Source of the DNA: Puccinia triticina
Taxonomy: Eukaryota; Basidiomycota; Pucciniomycetes; Pucciniales; Pucciniaceae
NCBI RefSeq assembly: GCF_026914185.1
Contig: NC_070566.1
Span: 1,612,001 to 1,676,000 of the forward strand
DNA: 64,000 nucleotides
Reading direction: 5' to 3'
Shown here: positions 56,173 through 64,000 of the stretch, piece by piece
How the letters are laid out: every line of letters begins with the position of its first letter
Position numbering within the stretch: the stretch's first letter is position 1
Translations under genes and position numbers: made by a program
The notes under the pieces: generated by a model
Databases searched by the model: none
What the model saw: the letters and a program-made list of their open reading frames with translations, nothing else
What the model was told of the DNA's origin: nothing

Positions 56173-58403
56173 ATGTGTACGTCAGATCTTTCTCTGAACT
56201 GTTCTCCTTAATTTGAGTCATTGAACGAGTCATCATCCACAAATGTCCATTCCACTAACAAATATCATTCGTGTGGCATTCAATTCAGGCGGAGTTATAG
56301 GTCTAATTTTGGCAGATTCAGAGGGACAGGCGGCACCGGATATCTGCGAAGGTCTCAATCTTCTCCAACATCGTGGCCAAGATGCATGTGGTGTGGTGAC
56401 CTGCGGGACGAAAGGACGATTCTATCAATGCAAAGCAAACGGGATGGTACGGGACGTCCTCGATGCCCACAGCGTAGCCAGTCTGGTCGGCAGCATGGGC
56501 GTGGGCCATGTTCGGTACCCTACGGCCGGAAGTGCGGCACACGCAGAGGCTCAACCCTTCTATGTTAACTCCCCCTATGGAATCGTCTTAGCACATGTGG
56601 GTAATCACCTATACTCAACTTGATTTTTCTTTGGTTGATTGACCTAACCTTCTCTTCCTCCTTCTTTCCTCTCATCAACCCGGTGCAGAATGGAAACCTT
56701 ATCAACACCTCTCATCTACGATATTATCTTGATCATTATGCTCACCGACATATCAACACCGACTCAGATTCCGAACTCCTGCTCAACATCCTCGCCGACA
56801 ACCTGCAAAAAACAGGAAAGTTCCGGATCGATGAGGACGATATCTTCCGGGCAATTTCGGGATTGATGAAGCACTGCCACGGTGCCTATGCCTGTGTAGC
56901 CATGTTGGCCGGCTTCGGTATCATCGCCTTCCGAGACCCGAATGGTATTCGTCCGCTTGGCTATGGTCGTCGCAAATCGAGCGCGCATGAACGAGTAGGG
57001 AACCCAAGGGAGCAATGGGACTACATGATCAGCTCAGAGAGTGTAGCCTGTGACGCCAACGGCTTTTCGGACTGGGTGGATGTCAAACCAGGCGAAGCAC
57101 TGATAATCACCCGAGACGGTGTCAAGACTCGTCAGGCAACCCAACAACGGTCATTTACACCCGATATCTTCGAATACGTCTATTTTGCTCGTCCCGACAG
57201 TGTGATCGATGGAATCAGTGTCTACCGAAGCCGAATGGCCATGGGCGATGCACTTGCCGTTGAAGCCCGGCGTATCCTTGCTGAATGCAACATCACTGTT
57301 GATGTGATCATTCCTGTGCCTGACACGAGTCGAGTTGCAGCCTTGCAATGCGCCCAAGGTCTCAACATTCCTTACAGGGAAGGATTCGTCAAGAACCGTT
57401 ATGTAGGAAGGACTTTTATCATGCCTGGTCAACAGACGAGGTGCGTTTAATGCTGTCCATCACTGCCCAAATGTCTCCAACTTACCTTCATCTTATTTTT
57501 TGTAGACGCAAAAATGTCAGGCGCAAGCTCAATGCAATGGCGATGGAATTTGAAGGGAAAACAGTGATGCTTGTCGATGACTCCATCGTGCGAGGAACAA
57601 CATCGAAAGAAATCATTCAGATGGCCCGAGACGCTGGCGCCAAGGCAGTTGTTATGGCATCATGTGCTCCACCGATTCGTTTCCCAAACGTATTTGGTAT
57701 CGATATGCCATCCAGGAAAGAGCTTGTTGCTCACAACCGGACTGAAGATGAAATTGCTCGTGATATTGGGGCTGACAAGGTAGTTTTCCAAACTCTGGAC
57801 CACCTCATCCAGAGTTGTGCCGCATTCAACCCCGAAATTACCCAGTTCGATTGCTCTGTCTTCAACGGGCAATATATTACCGGTGGAGTAGATGAAGAAT
57901 ATTTGGAAAAACTAGAAAACAAGCGGGGCGATTTGAGATCCAAGAAAGCTTGCCAACCAATCACCGCCTCCAGCTCCTTCGTATCCGATTCGATGCCTGG
58001 AAACAACTCATCAGTATCTGCCAACAAGAATCAAGGAGCCACAGTCGTTTCATCTGGCCCGATGGATTCAACATCGGTACCTGCGGCCGATGCAATGGGC
58101 TTAACCAACGAAATACAGGCCTTATTGATCCAAAACGATGTGTGTGTCGGCTTACCGAATAGCAGCAACCATGCCACCGGCCCAAAAAGTACTCGCGGAA
58201 GTCGTGGGACAAGCGTTAGCGTAGACGATACCCCTCAGCCCGTAGCCAGTCCGAATTCCTTCGAACCCAATCAGGCCGAGACTGATGCGTTTGAGAAACC
58301 AATGAAGGACAGTCTGCGTATCAATGGTGCTCACAAAGACGGTACCGTTGGGGGAATGGTACATGACGATGGCGGGCACAATGTCAGTACACCCGCACTT
58401 TGA
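56173..58403 (+). CDS. ADE4: Amidophosphoribosyltransferase (glutamine PRPP amidotransferase)
   Basis: Exons 56173-56176 (4 nt), 56289-56596, 56689-57440 and 57506-58403 give about 653 aa. The enzyme transfers the glutamine amide to PRPP, the first committed step of purine synthesis in the cytosol. The joined start reads [11 protein letters not shown], which puts the catalytic Cys at position 2, as the family requires after removal of Met. Other marks are HRGQD (about 29-33), GHVRYPT (about 75), HNGN at the exon 2/3 junction (104-107), RDPNGIRPL, and the PRPP loop [13 protein letters not shown] (375-387). The family core ends near residue 520. The remaining 130 residues are Ser/Asn-rich and look disordered, unlike shorter fungal homologues. 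A TGAGTCA site, the Gcn4/AP-1 type, lies in intron 1 (56214-56220). Confidence 0.95.
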
Positions 58404-59394
58404 ACAACTAATCCATGTTTGCTTGAGTACTTACAACCCCTCTTGACACAGGGCTACATCCCCAATACTCCCAATCAGTCACCCATGAATTCCAAAATTC
58501 TTTGATGCCTCCCTTCGACTAGAATCACTTCTCGCACGAGATTGCTTTCAATAGATCTCTCCTTTCGCATGTCTATATTAGGCTTTGTTCCACCTCCAAT
58601 GCAAACCAAAAACAGAAAATCACACCTTGTCTCTGTTTCTTCTCCCCCAGATCTCGGAATATAGAGTGTCGATAAGTGTTCAAAGCCCGTGATTTGTTTT
58701 CTTTCTTGATATCTTAATCGAGCTTGGGTCTTTTTCTTGTGTTTTTTGCTCGACTGCTATATGGTATCATTCTTTTTTTTTCCTTTCGAACACACGTTCT
58801 TATCATCAGCGTCATCATCCATCATCACCGCCATCATCATCATTTTTTCTTCCTCCTTAGGTTTTGGCAAAGCATCCCCATCCGCTGCCTCAAGCAGATT
58901 ATGTACCTTCAAGAAGCTCGTTGTCATGATCCCTAATTTCTCTCTCCGACATCATCCTAGTATAACTTTTTCATCGTGTACAAAACTTTTTGGAATCTCT
59001 CAAGTCTCTTCTTCCACAAACGAAAAACAAAAACACAATGAGCATCATTGGTTTCACTTTTTTGATGTGTTTTGTCTGGAGCTTTGTCAGCTGGTGATCT
59101 CTCGTAGAGATCTAGCTGGACAAAAGGTCTTAGTAATTATATATTTATAATTACTAAGTAGGCTAGGTACAACAAAGGAAAGAGAGAAAAGTGAGAAAGG
59201 GAGATAGATATTGTGACTTGTATACGCTCGTAGCGGTCACTTTTCTAGTCTTTGAAGACTGAGGTAGCCGGTCGAACCAGGCCTCTTCAATAGAAATCTA
59301 TTGAAGGATCGATCTGAGGATATTTTACTGATCGTGTTAGTTTATTGTCGGCTATTTAGCGCGAACGGGTTTTTACTAACAAACCCAATATAAT
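58404..59394. other. 3-prime flank of ADE4
   Basis: T/C-rich sequence without a gene. CTTAGTAATTATA and its inverse form an AT-rich palindrome at about 59127-59156. The segment 59163-59394 is unassigned. Confidence 0.45.
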
Positions 59395-59595
59395 AGGGGG
59401 GTTCACAATTGAAATTTGTAAAACTTTAGGACCCATTTTAACCTGTTTATCAACATATTTTTAAAAAGTTGATCATTTGCACTGATTGATCAGTCACACC
59501 TTTTTCTGGACATCTTGCCAAAATTTTCAAATTATGTTCATAAAGGCCTTAAAATAACCTCCAAAGTTCTATAAAATTCAATTGTGAACCCCCCT
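59395..59595. mobile_element. AGGGGGGTTCAC MITE, copy A (201 bp)
   Basis: Inverted ends AGGGGGGTTCACAATTG with a subterminal AAAACTTT. AAT flanks both sides (59392-59394 and 59596-59598). AT-rich, non-coding. Confidence 0.85.
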
Positions 59596-59845
59596 AATAG
59601 ATTATTTTAATAATTATTGTTTTTTTTTTATAGAAGGGAATATAATGTTACGGTATTAAGAAGATAGAGCGCGAGAGGTGGTATGAAAGGATATGGGAAT
59701 TAGGATTAGATCGTTGAATCTAGCAAGTCTAGAGGTTTTAAGCTTACGCGGTTAGGAATGTTCCAATTGGTTTTTTATAACGAAAGCGAGAAGTCACGGT
59801 CAAAGATCTAAAGTAAGAGAAAAGGGAGTCTCTGCTCAGTTCAAT
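59596..59845. other. Host sequence between MITE copies
   Basis: No gene is seen. It lies between two insertions of the same MITE family. Confidence 0.5.
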
Positions 59846-60045
59846 AGGGGGGTTCACGATTGAATTTTACTCAACTTTGGAGGCAAATTTAAGGCCTTTA
59901 TGAACAAAATTTTAAAATTTTGGGAAAATGCCCAGTAGCAGGTGATACAGATCAATCAGTGCAACTTATCAATTTTTTAAAAAATGTTTATAAACACCTT
60001 AAAATGTGTTCCAAAGTTTTGTAAATTTCAATTGTGAACCCCCCT
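59846..60045. mobile_element. AGGGGGGTTCAC MITE, copy B (200 bp)
   Basis: Same ends and interior as copy A but inverted; AAT flanks both sides (59843-59845 and 60046-60048). Internal words TTAAGGCCTTTATGAAC and GATCAATCAGTGCA match copy A inverted. Confidence 0.85.
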
Positions 60046-60117
60046 AATCTTTAGTCGAAAGATACTTAGAATTAGTAAAGATCCTAGTTAGGTGAGTCGG
60101 ATACTTGAGTACTTATT

Positions 60118-61311
60118 AGGGGGGTTCACGATTGGATTTCACCAGCAACTTTTTATCACCTCACCAGTAGAGATGCGCACGCTGCGCAATTAAATTTTTA
60201 GCCTCACACCAGGAGGATTTTATGCTGGCTGAGCAAAGGAAACGTACTGGTGCCCATCACACCATGAACCTGGGCGCGTCAAGACCGGCCATCAATCTCA
60301 CACACCTCACAATCATGGGGTCAACAAACACCCATACATGCACCCCACTCGATGACCAACCTGGTCTTTGGGTGGATACATACTCCACTCGATGACTTTG
60401 GGTCATTGAGTGGATCACCACTACCCGGTCATCGAGTGGGTACGCACTCCACTCGATGACCGGACCGGGTCATCGAGTGGAGTAGTTATCCACTCGATGA
60501 CCGAGCCGGTCATTGAGTCGGGTGTGTATCCACTCAATGGCCGGACCGGCTCATCAGTGTGTATCCACTCGATGGCCGGACCGGCTCATCAGTGTGTATC
60601 CACTCGATGGCCGGACCGGGTCATCAAGTGGATACATACTCCACTGGATGACCGAGCCGTCATCGAGTGCACACACCTCACTTACTCCACTCGATGACCC
60701 AGTCCGGCCATCGAGTGGATACACACCCCACTCGATGACCGGCTCGGTCATTGAGTGGATACACACCCCACTCGATGACCGGCTCGGTCATCGAGTGGAT
60801 ACACACCCCACCCAATGACCGGCTCGGTCATCGAGTGGATAACTACTCCACTCAATGACCCGGTCCGGCTATTGAGTGGATACACACTCCACTCGATGGC
60901 CGGACCAGGACATCGAGTCGAGTAGTTATCCACTCAATGGCCGATCCGGTCATCAGGTGGATATTCTCTCCACTCGATGTCCTGTTTGGTTCATCGAGTG
61001 GAGTGTGTATCCACTCGATGACCAGGTTAGGGGTGTTTGCGTGTGTCCAATCACTGGTGTTGGGGAAGAGTTGAGTGTGTACCGGACCCAATGACCGGTG
61101 TTGAACAGCCATCAGATGGAGTTATGCATTCCAGGTGATGACTGGTATTGACCGGTCATCGGAAGGGGTGCCGTAAAATTTTGCTGGTCCCTGTTTGATG
61201 ACCAGCAAAGTTTTACCATTTCTGGTGGTAATTTTATGGCCCAAATTGTGCACCAGCAAGGAAGATTTTATGGGGTCACCAGGAGCCAAAAATCCAATCG
61301 TGAACCCCCCT
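60118..61311. mobile_element. AGGGGGGTTCAC element, copy C, expanded with a hairpin array (1194 bp)
   Basis: The ends AGGGGGGTTCACGATTGGAT are inverted and flanked by ATT on both sides (60115-60117 and 61312-61314). The terminal sequences match copies A and B for about 20 bp, but the interior is unrelated and holds an array of hairpins at 60340-61030. Confidence 0.82.
60340..61030. repeat. Array of about 41-bp hairpins (CACTCGATGACCGG type)
   Basis: Each unit has a stem CCACTCGATGACCGG, a 2-5-nt loop and the inverted stem, with 8-10-nt spacers such as ATACACACC, AGTAGTTAT and ATACATACT. About 15 units. The stem core GATGACCGG is shared with the array at 51 kb although the host elements differ. 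Confidence 0.85.
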
Positions 61312-62518
61312 ATTACAGTAGTCAATAAGGAGTCACTGCTAAGTAGTAATATTACCTTGTTCTGTATATCGTTTTCGGCGAAAGGAATAGAATTGATCTG
61401 GGATTGTTCTCTCTCTCTTCCAAAGCCGTCCTTCCACTCTGGTCATTGGGACTCGTGTCCTTTCGTCGCGGACTTTGGCGATGATTCTGTCATCATACTG
61501 AGACTGAGTTTTTTAGTGTTTGTCTGTTCGCTTATCATTCTTTATTTTATTTGTTTGTTTATCATTCTCTATTTATAGTATTGTCTTTAATTATGGTCTA
61601 AGGAATAATGCTTATTCATTATGTCTATCTTTTAATCAAAGCTCTTTGCGCCTGCGCTCTGGGCTTTGAGATATTATTCGCTGTATTTTAATTATTTTGA
61701 AACCCTTTTGGACATGTAAAATGTCTCGAGGGTTGACAAGCTTGGTTTCTTATGTTTTGTTGGAAAAATACTCAAACTGCATTATACCCAGAAAATCCAT
61801 GATCTCAAACCAAGCTGTGTATTTCTTGTGTGTTGATTTGGGTTTATGAAATTGCCCAGCCATCCGCCAACTTTCACACTTGCTGTCAATCAAAGAAAGT
61901 ATTGGTGTTTTTCACGGTGTAAAATTAGGGCGAGCCTATATGTACGCCAAAAAAAACCCACGTGCACGCCAAAAAGTCCTGCACGCCAAGAATTGCCGGC
62001 GTGCACTCGCAGACATGCCAAGGAGATGGCGTGAGGCAGGCCAGATGCTAACTTAACACAAGTCTCCCACTTCGGAGGGCCCTGGTACAGCCTCGGCTGG
62101 CGCGAAGCGCCCTCGCGCGAAGCGCGACCTCCGAAGGAGGGACTTGGGACTAATGTCCACATTTTGGCCTGAGAGATTCCGTTCTTCCAAATGTTTTTGC
62201 AGGCAATTTTGTGCCTTTCAATTTTTGAACCTGTTCCCAAAGGGCCCCAGGCATGCCCTTTGGATCATGAAACTCTTCTCACTCTTCCCTATCTTTTGCC
62301 GCTACACATGTTCCTGGAAGTCCAACGATTGTTGCTCCATGGCCCTTCAAAGTTATGTATTTTCAAGTTTCCTTGAGCTGTATGCTGTGCGGATTGAACT
62401 GACCACGGAAAACAGTATGGTTTCTCAATTCAATTACACAGGATACTATCATTCCTCAACCTTCAAAAAATTTTTGAGATAAATATTGCATTTTTTGATA
62501 TTTTTGTTTAATTTTTGT
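61312..62518. other. Unassigned, with hairpins and ACGCCAAAAA words
   Basis: ACGCCAAAAA words (61938-62010) recall the foldback at 34200-34450. A compound hairpin, CTTCGGAGG/CCTCCGAAG enclosing GGCGCGAAGCGCC and CGCGCGAAGCGCG, lies at about 62070-62138. No gene is recognised. Confidence 0.45.
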
Positions 62519-63832
62519 AGGGAGTTGAAAAATTGACTCCCATAAATTAATTAATTGACTCCCAAGAGTCGTTTATGTCGCGCGGACCACCTCAGGACGT
62601 CTGTCCCTGGTCCGGAGGACCAATTTTCAACCCACGCCCATTTTGGGAGTCGGAAAATTAATTCCGCTATCCAGAATGGGAGTTGGAATTTTAATTTCAC
62701 AAAAAATGACGGAAAATAAAGAAAAATTTATACCTCCGCACTGGGGAACCTAAAGCCCCCCAAAATTTTACAGCGGCCATAAAGCACTCTGAATAGCACC
62801 TGATGAGCTTCACAGCATTGGCACACCCCAGGAAAGGGGTGTGCTACTGTGGGTCTAATTTGGTGGATTTCCTACTAAGGAAATCTGCCAAAACCTTGGC
62901 TACAGTGCCCCAAAGCCCCCCAAAATTTCACAGTGGGCATATCAGCCTCTGAAAGGCAAATGGTGAACTTCTTGGCAGTAGGAAACCCCAGGAAAGGGGT
63001 GTGCTACTGTGGGTCTAATTTGGTGGATTTCCTACTAAGAAAATCTGCCAAAGCCTTTGCCACAGTGTCCCAAAGTGCACCAAAGTTTTGTATCATGAAA
63101 TGAAATACTCTTTACCCAAATGGTCAGCTGCAATGCAGTAGAACACCAGCATAAAATAATTTTGAGGCCGCTGGGGCTTTTGGTCATATCTGCTACTAAT
63201 TGCCTCCGCAACAGATAATAGTGCCTCTGCCACAGTTGATAGCGCCTCTGCAAGAGTTAACAGTGCCTCCATCCCAGTTAATAGTGCCTCTTCCACAGTT
63301 AATAGTGCCTCTGCCACAGTTGATAGTGCCTCCGCAACAGATAATAGTGCCTCTGCCACAGTTGATAGCGCCTCTGCAAGAGTTAACAGTGCCTCCATCC
63401 CAGTTAATAGTGCCTCTTCCACAGTTAATAGTGCCTCTGCCACAGTTGATAGTGCCTCTGCCACAGTTAATAGTGCCTCCACCACAGTTAATAGTGCCTC
63501 CCCCACAGCTAATAGTGCCTCCGCCACAGTTAATAGTGCCTCCGCCACAGTTAATAGTGCCTCCGCCACAGTTAATATTTCCTCCGCCACATTTATGTGG
63601 CAGAAGCATTATTAACTGTGGCAGACGCACTATTGACTGTGCCGTACACACAATTAACTTTGACGGGGGGACTAATAACTGTAGCAGAGGCACTATTAAC
63701 TGTGCAGAGGCACTATTAACTGTGGCGGAGGTACTATTAACTGTAGCTGAGGCACTATTAACTGTGATGGAGGCACTATTAACTGTTGCAGAGGCGCTAT
63801 CAACTGTGGCAGAGGCACTATTAACTGTTAAG
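62519..63832 (-). repeat. Repeat family copy 2 (inverted relative to copy 1)
   Basis: Reading on the minus strand, the order is 21-bp array, the segment ending at 63093, two 150-190-bp units (63090-62745), then the GGGAGT-rich tail (62745-62519). This is the order seen at 1067-1945. The 21-bp array itself flips orientation at about 63590, so the outer part (63600-63832) is an inverted array. The array is open in several frames on both strands (up to 228 codons), so frames here are not evidence of proteins. Confidence 0.7.
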
Positions 63833-64000
63833 GTGTTCAAAGTTGAAATCATAAAATTTTCAATACATAAAATCATAAAATCATAAAATTTTCAAATGAT
63901 GATTTTACATGTACCATTTTGGAAATGGTGCTCTAATTTGAGTGTTTGGGTGGTACATATTTTTTTCAGCTTAGATTTTATGATTTTATAGTGTTATGAT
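63833..64000. other. AT-rich end of window
   Basis: ATCATAAAATTTTC words recur directly and inverted (63849-63895 and about 63975-63995). They probably belong to the repeat family that continues beyond the window. Confidence 0.4.

Noticed and set aside
56221..56623. ADE4 start at the ATG in 56221-56243
   Set aside because: Those starts lie in the first intron and give a protein without the N-terminal Cys required for glutaminase activity.
63196..63886. 228-codon frames on both strands in the right-edge array
   Set aside because: The 21-bp period keeps frames open on both strands; only the shared C-terminal segment is of interest and is reported as a finding.

Overview
The window looks like fungal nuclear DNA from a basidiomycete, most probably a rust fungus (order Pucciniales). 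The reasons are short GT-AG introns of about 45-110 nt, moderate GC content, two conserved fungal housekeeping genes, and a very transposon-dense landscape of PIF/Harbinger, hAT, IS3EU-like, gypsy and copia remnants and many foldback elements. The order-level call is an inference; no rRNA or mitochondrial marker is present. There is no bacterial-type organisation (no operons, no Shine-Dalgarno sites).

Genes. Three host genes are well supported, all on the + strand. The first is a 14-exon mitochondrial i-AAA protease (YME1 type, 36522-39973, about 799 aa). The second is a large three-exon unknown protein with one C-terminal membrane segment (40432-44449, about 1283 aa). The third is amidophosphoribosyltransferase, the first enzyme of purine synthesis (ADE4 type, 56173-58403, about 653 aa), whose first exon is only 4 nt. 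Less certain genes or gene remnants are a 3-exon acidic protein (3262-3994), a TFIIS N-terminal-domain fragment (8063-8532), a convergent pair of unknown multi-exon genes (19311-21868 + and 22366-23228 -), an RMP1-like fragment (34975-35566 -) and a coiled-coil pseudogene (30530-31239 -).

Mobile DNA, left to right. Window-edge repeat families occupy 1-1945. Two PIF/Harbinger-type MITEs follow (1954-2111, 2129-2492). A head-to-head inverted duplication (3427-5155) abuts gypsy protease and gag debris. A TAGCG foldback lies at 7491-7977. A CCTTGTAA-rich repeat, a hAT derivative (11712-12494) and a long-TIR element (12505-14415) come next. A complete 3.67-kb Harbinger element (14876-18541) has two of its three catalytic acidic residues changed. 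A 2.3-kb hairpin-array element lies at 24810-27134. LTR-retroelement remnants, an IS3EU-like integrase (31789-33498) and several foldbacks fill the stretch to 36 kb. A 2.4-kb inverted duplication occupies 46084-48504. A hAT-type hairpin-array element (50848-52011) is followed 16 bp later by a 321-bp LTR miniature whose 111-bp direct repeats each carry a tRNA-like segment. Downstream of ADE4 are three insertions of one MITE family with 3-bp duplications; the largest (60118-61311) carries another hairpin array. The right edge (62519-63832) repeats, inverted, the family seen at 1067-1945.

The most unusual signals are the tRNA-like promoter boxes inside the LTRs of the miniature retroelement, the repeated appearance of arrays of short perfect hairpins inside otherwise unrelated non-autonomous elements, the 4-nt first exon of ADE4, and the undescribed convergent gene pair at 19-23 kb. 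All exon coordinates were derived by hand from reading frames and splice signals and may be off by a base in places.
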